DNA of 34,531 nt from an uncultured SAR324 cluster bacterium. GTDB lineage: Bacteria > SAR324 > NAC60-12. The notes below the pieces were generated by a model that was given only the letters and a program-made list of their open reading frames with translations, ran no database searches and was not told the origin of the DNA. The DNA lies in the NCBI GenBank assembly GCA_902564345.1, contig CACFAY010000014.1:1-34531 (forward strand), in the 5' to 3' direction. Positions 8,680-19,299 of this stretch are shown here, one piece after another (positions within the stretch are counted from its first letter, which is position 1; each line of letters starts with the position of its first letter). Both the position numbers and the translations under genes were made by a program.

Positions 8680-10725
8680 TTAGTATGGGGAATCAACAAG
8701 ACTATGAGGTAACTCTCCTTCTGGACAAGATTTAAAACCACTTACAAAAAGTTTTAGTGGATCAAGTGAAATCTCATTTATCCTTACGATAATCTGATCT
8801 TCTTCATCGTACTCTCTCAATCCAGATACTTGAACAATACAGTCCAGTTCAAGCAATAATATTTCAGTATTTTTGTTGGAAAGCTGCTTCCTGACTGTTG
8901 CTTCGAATAATTCTTGAATATGCAGCAATAAATACTTGAACTTCCAGTATTGAAGAATATTTTTCTTTGCACGGTTATATTTTCTTTGCCTAAGTGTTAT
9001 CTCTTCTGCCCATTTCATCATATCTTCTTTACTGAAAACAGGTTGGATATTATTTATCAAATTTTTCAACTGATGTTGGGCAATCAAGTCTGCAAATCTT
9101 CTGATAGGGGAAGTTGCGTGCATATAAACATCACAGCCTAAACCTGCATGAATTCCTGCAATTGTACTCAACTTGGCAGCTTCAATTCTTATATTTTCTG
9201 GCTGATAACAATTTTCATCTTTAGCTTCTTTAACTATTTTGTATGAGGGCTGTGTTCTATATATACCTGGGTATTCTGCTTCTTTAAGAAGACGGCCCGT
9301 TTCGCTATTAACTGCAATAGCTAATTCTTCTACAATTCGATTTGAGGGACTGTTCCTATTAAGCTTTAAAATACTTACCTTTTCAGAATTGCTAATTTCA
9401 AATTTAAATTCTTTTCTAGCCATATTTAGCGCGCCATTTTCCATTCGCTTTTCCATAGCAATCTTACAAAAGGAGTATAATATCCCCCAAAATTCTCTAT
9501 CTTCATGAATCAGCCTATCAGCTTGTTTGTAACTCAGATTTTCCCAAACTCTAATAATTTGATTCACAACATTTTTTAATTTCCATTTTCCATCTTGATT
9601 AATTGTAAAATTATAACTTAATACATTTCTTTCTTCCCCCGCCTTTAATGAAAAAGTATCATTTGAGAGTATTTCGGGAAGCATAGGAACCGATTCTTCA
9701 ACCGTATATACGGAAGAAATCCTATCTTCAGCTTCCTCAAAAAGCTTATCTCCGGGAGTTACAAAAGAGCTTAAATCAGTAATATGAATTGCAATTTCGA
9801 GTTTATCCTCACTTGATTCAAATACAGAGAAAGCATCATCATAATCCTGAGTTTTTTCGTCATCAATTGTAAATGTTGGTATTTTTTCAGGAATACTATA
9901 AGCTGCTGGCAATGGTATATTACTTACACGTTTCGCTTCAGATAATACTTCTTTATTGAATTTTTTTTGTATATCTGCACGAAGTAGCATAAGCCTTGAA
10001 GGAGAGACTGAATATCCTACCTTTTCAAGCCATTTTTTGAGCATTTTTTCTTCATCATAGCCAAAGGACTCTCCCAATTTTAAATGATAAGAAATTTCTT
10101 TCCAATGTTGAGATTCCGTACCTTTAATCAGAATTTCAAGCAATTGATCAAACCAGAATTTTTGGCCTGCTGTTAAGTATGATTTCTCATTCAATTCTCC
10201 CGATTCAAGTTTTGTTATCCAATCCTTAATACTACATGTTCTTTCCTGACGTTCTTTTTGTTTGGCCAACTGAATACGAACTACTTCCAATTCTTCTACA
10301 GTCCTGGGCGTATAAGTAAAGTTACGATTGTGCTTAAACCAATATAAATCTTCCCTGAGGGCTACAAACAGTCCCAGTTTACATACTAAATCTTTTGGTT
10401 CATCTAAAAAATCTAATGCAATCTCGTCAATAGTGTATTCTCTTAATTCATTTAAAAGTGAATGTATAGTGTCCAGCTCAATTTTTTTTATAAAATTAAA
10501 TGCTATTTTCAGGTGCTCTTTCAATAATTCATGTCCCTGAATGGCATTATCTGGCAGTTTTTCCCCTCGCCAGCTGAAAGCAATACGGTTTGAAGTAAGA
10601 TACTGATTTTTGCCTTTTTGCGGTACCACAATAAATTTATTTTTGTGAACTGCTTCAATCCATCCGTATTCCATTCTATTATCTCGAAAGAATACACAAA
10701 AATGATGTAACAGCGATTCAAGCAT
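8680..10725 (-). CDS. RNase II/RNase R family 3'-5' exoribonuclease with atypical N-terminus
   Basis: The 681-residue protein carries a full RNB catalytic domain. IDDEKTQDYDDA (287-298) supplies the four metal-binding aspartates at 288, 294, 296 and 297 with the same spacing as E. coli RNase II. TSPIRRFAD (538-546) is the second hallmark. The C-terminal part is beta-rich and probably an S1-like RNA-binding fold. The first 270 residues do not show the standard cold-shock domain of RNase R; the opening GWIEAVHKNKFIVV and a following helical region look more like the short RNase II forms of cyanobacteria and chloroplasts. The enzyme would degrade mRNA processively. It ends 4 bp from fliM and is divergent from pntA across 183 bp. 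Confidence 0.88.
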   Translation of the reverse strand: MLESLLHHFCVFFRDNRMEYGWIEAVHKNKFIVVPQKGKNQYLTSNRIAFSWRGEKLPDNAIQGHELLKEHLKIAFNFIKKIELDTIHSLLNELREYTIDEIALDFLDEPKDLVCKLGLFVALREDLYWFKHNRNFTYTPRTVEELEVVRIQLAKQKERQERTCSIKDWITKLESGELNEKSYLTAGQKFWFDQLLEILIKGTESQHWKEISYHLKLGESFGYDEEKMLKKWLEKVGYSVSPSRLMLLRADIQKKFNKEVLSEAKRVSNIPLPAAYSIPEKIPTFTIDDEKTQDYDDAFSVFESSEDKLEIAIHITDLSSFVTPGDKLFEEAEDRISSVYTVEESVPMLPEILSNDTFSLKAGEERNVLSYNFTINQDGKWKLKNVVNQIIRVWENLSYKQADRLIHEDREFWGILYSFCKIAMEKRMENGALNMARKEFKFEISNSEKVSILKLNRNSPSNRIVEELAIAVNSETGRLLKEAEYPGIYRTQPSYKIVKEAKDENCYQPENIRIEAAKLSTIAGIHAGLGCDVYMHATSPIRRFADLIAQHQLKNLINNIQPVFSKEDMMKWAEEITLRQRKYNRAKKNILQYWKFKYLLLHIQELFEATVRKQLSNKNTEILLLELDCIVQVSGLREYDEEDQIIVRINEISLDPLKLFVSGFKSCPEGELPHSLVDSPY

Positions 10726-10843
10726 TATTAAAAACTACAAAAATTAAAAAAAATTACAGATAACGTTTTCCATAATTTACTATGCAAAAAAAAAATATCT
10801 ACATAAAAAATAAGAATCTAATTTCTTATATCAAAGAATGTCT

Positions 10844-10872
10844 TTGTCGATGCATGAAATTTAATGTAGTAT
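10844..10872 (+). promoter_or_regulatory. Candidate sigma-70-type promoter for pntAB
   Basis: In the 183-bp spacer between the RNase gene and pntA, TTGTCG (10844-10849) and TAGTAT (10867-10872) are separated by exactly 17 nt and lie 36 bp before the pntA start. Both boxes are near consensus and point towards pntA. In such AT-rich DNA a chance match is quite possible. Confidence 0.3.
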
Positions 10873-10908
10873 TGATATCTAAATTACTTTAACAAACGTA
10901 GAAAGCTT

Positions 10909-12468
10909 ATGATCATTGGAGTTGTAAAAGAAATTCATCATGGTGAGCGGAGAGTTGCAATGGCACCATCTGTAGTTAAACAGTGTATTAAAACTGGACA
11001 TTCCGTTCTCGTTGAACATGGTGCAGGAGTTATTGCCAATTTTACCGATGAACAGTATAAAGACGCTGGAGCACAAATTCTAAAAAAAGCAGAAAATGTT
11101 TGGAAACGTGCTGAAATAATTCTTAAAATCAGACCTCCGATAGATAATCTCGAAACTGGAAAACATGAGGCAGATTTTCTTCACAAAGACTCCTGCCTGA
11201 TTTGCATGTTAAATCCTGGACGAAACCCAAAATTACTTGAAAAACTTGCAAAAACTGGTGGAACTGCCATTGCTGTGGATGCTATTCCTAGGATTTCAAG
11301 AGCTCAATCAATGGATGTATTAAGCTCGATGGCTAATATTTCTGGTTACAGAGCTGTTACAGAAGCAGCTCATAATTTTGGTAGGCTTTTTACTGGACAG
11401 ATAACGGCTGCAGGTAAAATTCCACCAGCTAAAGTACTTGTAATTGGTGCGGGTGTTGCCGGACTTTCTGCAATAGGTTGTGCACAAAGCCTAGGAGCAA
11501 TAGTTAGAGCATTTGACACTCGTACTTCTGTGAAACAAGAAGTAATAAGCATGGGAGCAGAATTTCTAGAAATTGACTACAAAGAAGACGGTACAGGAAG
11601 CGGTGGTTATGGAAAAAAAATGAGCAAGGCATTCATTGAATCAGAAATGAATTTAATTGCGGAGCAGGCAAAAGAAGTTAACATAATTATTACTACAGCT
11701 GCCATCCCCGGAGAAAAATCACCAATACTTATTACTAAAGAAATGGTGGAGAGCATGATTCCTGGATCAATCATAGTAGATTTGGCTGCTGAAGGAGGAG
11801 GTAATTGTGAAATGACAAAACCAGGAGAATTTCATCTCTACAAAAAAGTGATCATCATTGGGTTTACCGATCTCCCTAGTCGCTTACCAACCCAGGCCAG
11901 TCAGCTTTACAGCAACAATACAGCAAAATTGATTCAACATCTCTGCCGGGAAGGAAACCTTATACTTGATCTCAATGATGAAATAACCGGAGCAATCACT
12001 GTTGTTCATAATGGGAATGTCATCTGGGATCCTTTAAAACAGTCATCTCAAGCGCAAAAACCTATTCAGTCAAATAGGCAAGAAATTTCCATTGATAAAC
12101 CAGCTAAAGCAAAAAGTACAAAAAATACTATCAACACAATTTGGCCTAAACTATCTATGCTTACCATGATCATTGCTCTGGGAGTGCTGATAGGATTTGA
12201 AGGTTCTTCAATTTTAATTTCACATTTAACAGTTTTCGTACTTGCCTGCTTTGTAGGCTATATGGTCATCTGGAATGTCACTCCATCACTGCATACTCCG
12301 CTGATGAGCGTAACAAACGCAATAAGCGGAATTATTGTTATAGGGGGAATGATTAATCTTTCTGAAGATCAGATTCTGTTGCCTTCAATTGCAGTACTAA
12401 TTGCAACAATCAATATTGTAGGAGGATTTCTTGTTACTCATCGAATGCTGGGTATGTTCAGAAAATGA
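10909..12468 (+). CDS. pntA: NAD(P) transhydrogenase alpha subunit PntA (fused alpha1-alpha2 form)
   Basis: PntA and PntB form the proton-translocating transhydrogenase that reduces NADP+ with NADH at the expense of the proton gradient. PntA carries the soluble NAD(H) domain. It opens [20 protein letters not shown], the alanine dehydrogenase/PNT signature, and has the dinucleotide loop GAGVAG (180-185) with the following [19 protein letters not shown] marks the second PNT signature. After a low-complexity lysine/serine linker (about 380-410) four transmembrane helices run from about 416 to 516, so domains I and IIa are in one chain as in E. coli (510 residues), not split as in Rhodospirillum. 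pntB follows after 67 bp. Confidence 0.95.
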   Translation: MIIGVVKEIHHGERRVAMAPSVVKQCIKTGHSVLVEHGAGVIANFTDEQYKDAGAQILKKAENVWKRAEIILKIRPPIDNLETGKHEADFLHKDSCLICMLNPGRNPKLLEKLAKTGGTAIAVDAIPRISRAQSMDVLSSMANISGYRAVTEAAHNFGRLFTGQITAAGKIPPAKVLVIGAGVAGLSAIGCAQSLGAIVRAFDTRTSVKQEVISMGAEFLEIDYKEDGTGSGGYGKKMSKAFIESEMNLIAEQAKEVNIIITTAAIPGEKSPILITKEMVESMIPGSIIVDLAAEGGGNCEMTKPGEFHLYKKVIIIGFTDLPSRLPTQASQLYSNNTAKLIQHLCREGNLILDLNDEITGAITVVHNGNVIWDPLKQSSQAQKPIQSNRQEISIDKPAKAKSTKNTINTIWPKLSMLTMIIALGVLIGFEGSSILISHLTVFVLACFVGYMVIWNVTPSLHTPLMSVTNAISGIIVIGGMINLSEDQILLPSIAVLIATINIVGGFLVTHRMLGMFRK

Positions 12469-12535
12469 TTTTTTACATATCTTTAGATCCCATACTATGG
12501 GGACTTATACTAGCAGCAAATAGATTTTGAATAAT

Positions 12536-13927
12536 ATGCCCGAAGGAATAATTACTATAGCTTACATTTTATCAGGAGCACTTTTTATACTTAGTTTAAG
12601 AGGTCTCTCACATCAGGAAACAGCTCAAAAAGGTAATTTCTATGGCATGCTGGGAATGCTAATTGCCATTGTAGCTACTTTTCTTACAGGCAATAAGAGC
12701 ACACTATGGATTTTAATAGCAGTTATGCTGGCTGGAGGTGGAATTGGATTAGTTCTCGCTAGACGCGTAGCGATGACGGGGATGCCCGAATTGATAGCTA
12801 TACTCCATAGTTTTGTAGGGGCATCAGCAGTACTTGTAGGTATCGTAAGTCACATGGAAGTAGAGACTAAAATTGGTTCTGAGTTGATAATTAATCAAAT
12901 TGAAATTGCACTAGGAGTATTTATAGGTGCTTACACATTCACTGGATCAATAATAGCATTTTTAAAATTACGGGGAAGTATCAGTGGTAATCCTTTGACT
13001 TTTCATTTTCGACACCAGCTTAATTTTATAATGGTTTTAGCTGCTTTTATCTGCGGTTTCTGGTTTGTTTCAGCCTATCAGCAACAACTTTTAGCCCTTC
13101 TTGCAGTCACTATCATTGCTGGAGTATTGGGGATTCTGATGATCATGGCAATTGGTGGAGCAGATATGCCTGTGGTTGTTTCCATGTTAAACAGTTATTC
13201 TGGATGGGCGGCCGCAGCCGCAGGATTTATGCTTTCCAATAATTTGCTAATTATCACTGGTGCTCTTGTAGGGAGCAGCGGTGCAATTCTCAGTTACATT
13301 ATGTGCAGAGGCATGAACCGTTCTTTTATAAGTGTTATAGCAGGAGGATTTGGTGTTGATGAAGGAAAACTTGAAGTTACGGAAAAATATGAAAACGGGG
13401 ATACTGTCCAATCTACATCAAATGAGGAAACAGCTGAAATGCTTCGAAATGCCAAACAGATTATTGTTGTTCCAGGATATGGTATGGCAGTAGCTCAAGC
13501 ACAGTTTATAGTGCATGAAATTACAGATAATTTGCGTAATCGAAATATAAATGTGAAATTTGCTATTCACCCTGTAGCCGGTCGCTTGCCTGGTCACATG
13601 AATGTCTTACTTGCAGAAGCAAATCTACCTTATGACATTGTATTTGAAATGGATGAAATAAATTCACAATTTAAAAATACCGATGTAGTTTTAGTTATTG
13701 GTGCTAATGATATCGTTAATCCCGGGGCCTTAGATGATGAAAACAGTCCTATATACGGTATGCCAGTTCTTGAAGTATGGAATGCTAAAACAGTAATTGC
13801 TCTCAAACGAAGTATGGCTACCGGATATTCTGGAGTAGGCAATCCTCTTTATAAAAGGGAAAATACTTGGATGCTTTTTGGAGATGCAAAAGAAACCCTG
13901 AATAAGGTTTCTGTTCTACTTAAATGA
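12536..13927 (+). CDS. pntB: NAD(P) transhydrogenase beta subunit PntB
   Basis: PntB supplies most of the proton channel and the NADP(H)-binding domain III. The 463 residues start [14 protein letters not shown], matching the E. coli PntB N-terminus, so the ATG at 12536 is preferred to an in-frame TTG nine bases upstream. Eight or nine hydrophobic helices fill roughly the first 270 residues, with [20 protein letters not shown] in the membrane part. Domain III has [31 protein letters not shown], a [10 protein letters not shown] motif and [10 protein letters not shown], which bind NADP. It is cotranscribed with pntA. It is followed by 178 bp before the convergent sulfatase gene; no convincing terminator was found there. 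Confidence 0.95.
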   Translation: MPEGIITIAYILSGALFILSLRGLSHQETAQKGNFYGMLGMLIAIVATFLTGNKSTLWILIAVMLAGGGIGLVLARRVAMTGMPELIAILHSFVGASAVLVGIVSHMEVETKIGSELIINQIEIALGVFIGAYTFTGSIIAFLKLRGSISGNPLTFHFRHQLNFIMVLAAFICGFWFVSAYQQQLLALLAVTIIAGVLGILMIMAIGGADMPVVVSMLNSYSGWAAAAAGFMLSNNLLIITGALVGSSGAILSYIMCRGMNRSFISVIAGGFGVDEGKLEVTEKYENGDTVQSTSNEETAEMLRNAKQIIVVPGYGMAVAQAQFIVHEITDNLRNRNINVKFAIHPVAGRLPGHMNVLLAEANLPYDIVFEMDEINSQFKNTDVVLVIGANDIVNPGALDDENSPIYGMPVLEVWNAKTVIALKRSMATGYSGVGNPLYKRENTWMLFGDAKETLNKVSVLLK

Positions 13928-14105
13928 AATTTTTATAGCACATTAAATTAATGCTCAATTACTACAATTCCTGAAAAATAAATACAAGTTAAAGAAGATT
14001 CCTAATTTGTATTAAGTAACTCATTATGATTAAATCTTAAATATTTTTAAGGGGCATTAAAATAATCATTAAAATTGGATTTGTTTCATGAATGCATGAA
14101 AGTAA

Positions 14106-15683
14106 TTACCAGTGTCCAATTAATATACCCATTTTCTCATCTCGATTGACACCCATTTCAAAAAGGGAATCATAGTCCATTTCTGTTCTAATCAGACGAT
14201 TCCGAAACCAAGTAAACAATATTTCATGCATCTCTTCTCTCACAGATGCATATTTCTTATAACTACCTAAATCGAATAATTCTTTTGGATCATTTTTCAT
14301 GTCATATAGTTGTGGAGGAAATTTTTCATGCAAAATGTATTTCCAGTCTTTATTGCGAATCATGTGAGCTCGACAATCGTACGGATGTAGATTTAAGGAA
14401 ACTCGCGGTCCACGGTCACTGTAATCAATTTGACTTATAGTGTATTCGCGTTTTTGTTTGGGGATATTAATTCCTCGAGTGTATGTAAGAAGAGACTTTC
14501 CTTCAACTCTTTGCTTGGATATTTTACCACCTGCGAATTCAACTATCGTAGGTAAAATGTCAACTGATTCAACAAACTCATCGTTCAAAATACCTCGTAG
14601 ATCATTCGCCTTTTTGTCTGGATCATAAACTATCAATGGTATTCTTACAGAAGGCTCATGAAACAAATCTTTTTCTCCCAACCAATGATCACCTAAATAA
14701 TCTCCATGATCGGAAGTAAATATGATCAAAGTTGAATCCATAAGTCCCATTGCTTCTAACTTCTTAAAAACTCTACCCAAATGATCATCAACTTGCTTGA
14801 TGAGTCCCATATAGGTAGGGATTACTATTTCTCTAACTTCATCACGGGAAAAATTCTGACTGTATAACTCAGCTTGAAATGCATTTAATACAGGGTGAGG
14901 ATTTTTCTTCTCTAGAGAATTACGAACTACAGGTAAAATATGCTCAGCAGTGTAAATTGAATTATACGGCGCTGGAACAATATAAGGCCAGTGTGGTTTG
15001 ATGTAACTCAAGTGTAAACACCATTGATCTTCCTTACCAACAGCAGACAAAAAATCAAGTGCACAACCAGTTGTATACGCAGTCTCAGAATGTTCTTCTG
15101 ATACAGCTGCTGGCAAGTTTGCATTTCGCATCTGCCAGCCACTAACTTTTTTACCATATTCATCATAAGCACTATTTGTCCAGTTTTCCCATGGATTTTT
15201 ACCTTCATATCCCATGGAAAGTAAGAAATCATTGTAACCCAAATTATCTGGAACAATCTGATCTGTATAAATTCCTTCGAGACGGTCAAAAAATTCAAAT
15301 CCTCCCTGTAGCAAACTTCTTCCCTTTTCTGTGTTTTGATCAATCTCTATACCCTCCAATGCATCTTTGTTTGTTCTTACTTCAGATTTACCCACCAGAA
15401 CAGTACGATATTTTAGTTCCTGAAGGTAGTCACCCAATGATCGTTCACCCAATTTAAGAGGATCTGCATTTGCTAATGATCCATGTGATGCTAAATATCT
15501 TCCAGTGTAAAAACTTGCCCGTGAAGGACCGCAAAGCGGTGCTTGACAGTAAGCATGACTGAATAGAACACCCATTTTGGCAATATTATCAATATTAGGC
15601 GTATTTATAAATGGATGTCCATAGCAGGAAAGATAATCAGCCCTTAATTGATCACACATTATAAATAATATATTTTTTCCCAT
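14106..15683 (-). CDS. Sulfatase-family hydrolase (Cys-type, probably cytosolic)
   Basis: This 525-residue alkaline phosphatase-superfamily enzyme carries the sulfatase active-site signature CGPSR (51-55); the Cys would be oxidised to formylglycine and act as nucleophile. MCDQLRADYLSCYGHP near the N-terminus supplies the metal-binding Asp11, and the TSDHGDYLGDHWLGEKD segment supplies the later metal ligands. There is no signal peptide: the protein starts directly with the first beta strand (MGKNILFIMCDQ), so it should act in the cytoplasm. The overall form resembles choline-sulfatase and phosphonate-monoester-hydrolase relatives, so substrate could be an aliphatic or aryl sulfate or a phosphonate ester. 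It lies 91 bp downstream of an amidase gene on the same strand. No formylglycine-generating enzyme is present in the window. Confidence 0.88.
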   Translation of the reverse strand: MGKNILFIMCDQLRADYLSCYGHPFINTPNIDNIAKMGVLFSHAYCQAPLCGPSRASFYTGRYLASHGSLANADPLKLGERSLGDYLQELKYRTVLVGKSEVRTNKDALEGIEIDQNTEKGRSLLQGGFEFFDRLEGIYTDQIVPDNLGYNDFLLSMGYEGKNPWENWTNSAYDEYGKKVSGWQMRNANLPAAVSEEHSETAYTTGCALDFLSAVGKEDQWCLHLSYIKPHWPYIVPAPYNSIYTAEHILPVVRNSLEKKNPHPVLNAFQAELYSQNFSRDEVREIVIPTYMGLIKQVDDHLGRVFKKLEAMGLMDSTLIIFTSDHGDYLGDHWLGEKDLFHEPSVRIPLIVYDPDKKANDLRGILNDEFVESVDILPTIVEFAGGKISKQRVEGKSLLTYTRGINIPKQKREYTISQIDYSDRGPRVSLNLHPYDCRAHMIRNKDWKYILHEKFPPQLYDMKNDPKELFDLGSYKKYASVREEMHEILFTWFRNRLIRTEMDYDSLFEMGVNRDEKMGILIGHW

Positions 15684-15774
15684 ATTCTTTCTTAATAAAT
15701 TGTCAGACGAATCATAATATAATAGCTTAACTATTTAAGCCATTACCTGATAAGTTGGTTGGAAATATGAATTT

Positions 15775-17199
15775 TTAAACCATGTTCTCTCTAGCCCACA
15801 ATTCTTTAGTAAGGACACCTAACTGATCTTCTACAACTTGCATTGCATTAAGTATCAAATCTTCACGAAACCTTCTGCCGATTATCTGAACTCCAGCAGG
15901 TAGGCCATTTACCATTCCTGTTGGAACTACTCCAGCAGGGAGACTTAGCCAGCTTATACAAAGACTGTATATTCCTGAATTTAAGAATTTTCCTAATTCC
16001 TCAACATTTTTTGTATCATTATCCCATGTACCAACCGGTTGCATTAAATATGGAGATAGTATTAGTGGATATTTTTCAAGAAAAAGGTTCCATTCACGAG
16101 TCATTGCAGTTCGATCCTTTATCCCCTCACGGTAATCTTCTGCGTCACCAACACCACCGATATGTAAAAACCATTCAAATATTTGTTTTATAGTCTCGCT
16201 TCCATGCTCCATTGCCACGGGCATTAAAAATGTTCTAATTTCATTACCTAAGTATCTCATCCAGCATTCAGCTGCTTCATTCACTGGAGGAGTTACAACT
16301 CTTTCTACAGCATAACCAGCATCAGAAAGGCAATCAGCAGCTCTTTCTATGGACTCTACTATACCTGGATGAATTGGATTATCATAACTCTCAGTTGTAA
16401 CTCCAATTCTAGCTGGTTCAGTCATTTCAGGCCAGTCCTCAAAAGGCACAGGCATCCAGAATGGGTCCCTTGGATCTGCTTTTGCCATTATTCTTGTTGC
16501 TAGACGAACGTCTCGCACTTCCCGGCAGATTGCTCCTTGAACAGATATCATCTGGGACAACATCCCTCTTTCACCAGTTGCTGAAGGGAGCCAAGCGGGA
16601 ACTCTTCCGAAGGTTGGCTTAACAGTAGAAAGTCCGCAGCAGAATGAAGGATAGCGGAGTGAACCTGCAATATCATTCCCATGGTGTATCGGACCAAATC
16701 CAGCAGCAGCAGCAGATGAAGCTCCACCCGAAGACCCTCCTGGGCTTGCATCTTTGTTCCATGGATTTTCAGTCCTTCCATGCAAAGGATTGTCAGTATT
16801 AAACCTCATTGATAACTCTGGAGTATTAGTCCTTCCAATGATGATTGCTCCAGATTTCTTAAAGTTACTTACAATCGGTGCATCAGCTGGTGCAATCAAA
16901 TCTGCAAATGCAGGTAAACCGTTAGGAGTAGGTTTCCCCTCAACATCTACGTTAGTTTTTATTGTTACCGGCACTCCATGTAATTCACCTGTTTTTTCTC
17001 CAGCTGATATTGCCCGGTCCGCCTCTTGAGCAGCAATCAAAGCTTCTTCTCTGTAATCAGCAACTATCGCGTTCAGTCTTGGATTATGCTGGTCAATCCT
17101 TGAAATTACTGAATTAATTACTTCTTCTGCAGAAAAACGCTTTTCTCGAATTCCCTCTGCCATTTCAAAGGCACTTAATTGCCATAATTCATTTCCCAT
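15775..17199 (-). CDS. Amidase-signature family enzyme (amidase A)
   Basis: This 474-residue hydrolase has a complete Ser-cisSer-Lys triad: Lys81 in GVPVTIKTN, the cis-Ser156 in GGSSGGAS and nucleophile Ser180 in GNDIAGSLRYPS. The spacings of 75 and 24 residues equal those in fatty acid amide hydrolase and other family members. No signal peptide is seen, so it should be cytosolic. GatA is unlikely: gatC/gatB are absent and the glutamine-tunnel style of GatA is not apparent. The family includes malonamidase, aryl-acylamidases and urea amidolyases; substrate cannot be read from sequence alone. It leads the sulfatase gene on the minus strand and is divergent from a second amidase across a 433-bp spacer. 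Confidence 0.9.
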   Translation of the reverse strand: MGNELWQLSAFEMAEGIREKRFSAEEVINSVISRIDQHNPRLNAIVADYREEALIAAQEADRAISAGEKTGELHGVPVTIKTNVDVEGKPTPNGLPAFADLIAPADAPIVSNFKKSGAIIIGRTNTPELSMRFNTDNPLHGRTENPWNKDASPGGSSGGASSAAAAGFGPIHHGNDIAGSLRYPSFCCGLSTVKPTFGRVPAWLPSATGERGMLSQMISVQGAICREVRDVRLATRIMAKADPRDPFWMPVPFEDWPEMTEPARIGVTTESYDNPIHPGIVESIERAADCLSDAGYAVERVVTPPVNEAAECWMRYLGNEIRTFLMPVAMEHGSETIKQIFEWFLHIGGVGDAEDYREGIKDRTAMTREWNLFLEKYPLILSPYLMQPVGTWDNDTKNVEELGKFLNSGIYSLCISWLSLPAGVVPTGMVNGLPAGVQIIGRRFREDLILNAMQVVEDQLGVLTKELWARENMV

Positions 17200-17632
17200 A
17201 GAAATATATGTATTTTATATTTATAAAATAAAAGTTAAATCCTAACGACAAAAATTTATTATAGTTTATAGGATAATTTGAATTTATATTTAAAATACCC
17301 AGAAATTCTCTACAAATTTGAAAAAATTAATCCATAAAACATTTTTTGTAACCAAAACTTCAATTTACAATCAATATATCTTACTTCATATGACCTGATT
17401 GAATTAAAGCCTTAGTTAATTTTTTTAAAAACTAGTTTAAAAGATTAGAATCAGATTATTTAATAATTTTTATGTAGTTCATAAAAATTGAGATGAATTT
17501 TCATTAATGTAATAATATTTTCATTAATGTTAATTCTTTTAAACATAATTTAAAAATATTGTTTAATTTTTTTTGTGTTTAGAAAATTTCCCATTAAATT
17601 TTTAAGAAAAATACTTTTTTTTATTTTAGCTT
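17200..17632. other. 433-bp AT-rich divergent spacer between the two amidase genes
   Basis: No reading frame with coding character is visible on either strand. The spacer must contain the promoters of both divergent amidase genes. The one distinctive structure is a pair of identical 14-mers at 17497-17510 and 17517-17530, described separately. The rest is homopolymer-rich A/T sequence. Confidence 0.6.
17497..17530. promoter_or_regulatory. Twin 14-bp direct repeat with palindromic core; candidate operator
   Basis: ATTTTCATTAATGT occurs at 17497-17510 and again at 17517-17530, start to start 20 bp (about two helical turns). Each copy contains the perfect palindrome CATTAATG. The pair lies about 100 bp before the amidase B start, in the divergent control region. 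The arrangement is typical of a dimeric repressor or activator bound twice on one DNA face. Confidence 0.35.
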
Positions 17633-19090
17633 ATGAAGAATCATCCAGCAACCTCATTTACTGGCCCCGAACTTTGCAAACTTGATGCAGTTCAAGTAAT
17701 AGAATTATTAAGAAAAAAGGAAATATCACCTGAAGAACTACTTGATTTCTCATTAGAAAGGATAAATCAAGTTGAACCTTTGGTAAATGCTATTCCTACA
17801 TTATGTGAGGATCGTGCGAGAGAGGCTATTAAAAATTGGGAGGCAATGGGGAAGGGGAACCCTGATGAACCTGGTTGGCTAGGTGGATTACCGATTGGTA
17901 TTAAAGACCTCACTACTGTAGCAGGAGTCAGAACAACATTCGGTACTAAGGGACTGTCTGATTTTGTCCCAAAAAAAAGTGAGCCTTTGGTGATAAATCT
18001 TGAAAATAAAGGCGCACTTATAGTTGGAAAAACTAACACACCTGAAATGGGAGCTGGAGGAAATACATTTAATGAAATCTTTGGAAAGACTCGTAATCCA
18101 TGGAATACACAAAGAAATGCTGGGGGATCTTCGGGAGGATCAGCAGTAGCATTGGCAACTGGTGAGGTATGGCTCAGCCATGGAAATGATCTGGCAGGTT
18201 CTCTTCGCACGCCTGCTGCCTATTGTGGAGTTGTTGGATTTCGTCCCAGCCCTGGAGTCGCCAAAGGGGGAGGTTTGGAGCTTGGATTCAGCACAGAAAG
18301 TGTACAGGGACCGATGGCACGAAATGTCACTGATTGCGCGTTGTTTCTTGACTCCATGTCCGGATTTGACTCAAGTTCTCCCGTATCTTATCCTGCACCT
18401 CTAATTCCTTATCAGGAAGCAGTAAAAAGGGCTGATACAAATGTCCGGATTGCATATAGTCCTGACCTTAAAGGATTTGCTCCCATTTCAAAAGAATGGA
18501 AACAGGTTCTAAAGGAATCACTTCAGTTAGTTGAAAAATCAGGAGTCACAGTAGAGGAGGACTGCCCTATTCTACCTAATCTGAACCGTTGTTATAGAAT
18601 TCTGAGGGCAATGGTTTGGGCGGCTGGACCTGGAAAAACACCTCTTTCAGTTCAAAAACACTTCAAAAAAACATTGTCTGATAATATCGATTACGGGAGG
18701 GAATTGACTATTGATGACGTTTATGAAGCACAAATGGGCAGAAATACAATTTATCATAATATGCGACACTTTCTCTCAAATTTTGATGTCTTAGCCTGTC
18801 CAACAGTTAGTCTGGAGCCCGGACCAGTTGATGAAGAATTCCCAAGTGAAATTGACGGTCATCCTGTGGATGATTATATAGAGTGGCTACGTTTTTCATT
18901 TCTATCTACAACCGCAGGACTGCCTGCCATTTCAATTCCTGCTGGATTTACTAAAAGTGGAATGCCCGTTGGTTTACAACTGATAGGTCCACCCCGAGGT
19001 GAGGCTAAAGTTTTGGCGGTTGCACGTGCAATTGAAATTGCAGTCGGATTAATAAAGACACCAATTAATCCCATTATTACTCACTATTAA
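17633..19090 (+). CDS. Amidase-signature family enzyme (amidase B)
   Basis: The 485-residue enzyme carries the triad Lys91 (LPIGIKDLTTV), cis-Ser166 (NAGGSSGGSA) and Ser190 (HGNDLAGSLRTPA) at the canonical 75- and 24-residue spacings. Upstream of the core, the LERINQVEPLVNA helix is typical of the family. No signal peptide or membrane segment is present. It is a different subfamily from amidase A: only the signature region aligns well, so this is not a recent duplication. Its closest neighbour on the same strand is matB, 209 bp downstream. Amidase-signature malonamidases hydrolyse malonamate to malonate, which would feed MatB directly; that is an inference from context. Confidence 0.9.
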   Translation: MKNHPATSFTGPELCKLDAVQVIELLRKKEISPEELLDFSLERINQVEPLVNAIPTLCEDRAREAIKNWEAMGKGNPDEPGWLGGLPIGIKDLTTVAGVRTTFGTKGLSDFVPKKSEPLVINLENKGALIVGKTNTPEMGAGGNTFNEIFGKTRNPWNTQRNAGGSSGGSAVALATGEVWLSHGNDLAGSLRTPAAYCGVVGFRPSPGVAKGGGLELGFSTESVQGPMARNVTDCALFLDSMSGFDSSSPVSYPAPLIPYQEAVKRADTNVRIAYSPDLKGFAPISKEWKQVLKESLQLVEKSGVTVEEDCPILPNLNRCYRILRAMVWAAGPGKTPLSVQKHFKKTLSDNIDYGRELTIDDVYEAQMGRNTIYHNMRHFLSNFDVLACPTVSLEPGPVDEEFPSEIDGHPVDDYIEWLRFSFLSTTAGLPAISIPAGFTKSGMPVGLQLIGPPRGEAKVLAVARAIEIAVGLIKTPINPIITHY

Positions 19091-19299
19091 AAAAAATTTG
19101 TTCTAGAAAAATAATTTTTATTAATTTAATAGACAAATATTCAGCATGCCAAAAATTGCAGTCAATATTTTTGAATTTTTTCAAAATAATAATTACGAAA
19201 CTCAATACATAACAATTAAAAAATTTATAATTTTAGGCGTTATATGTTTTTTCCCTAGATTCTACAACAATAAATTTGTCATAAAATATTCAAAGTCAG

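Noticed and set aside
17767-18210. 147-codon minus-strand ORF inside amidase B
   Set aside because: Shadow of the amidase-signature region on the opposite strand; the plus-strand triad is intact.
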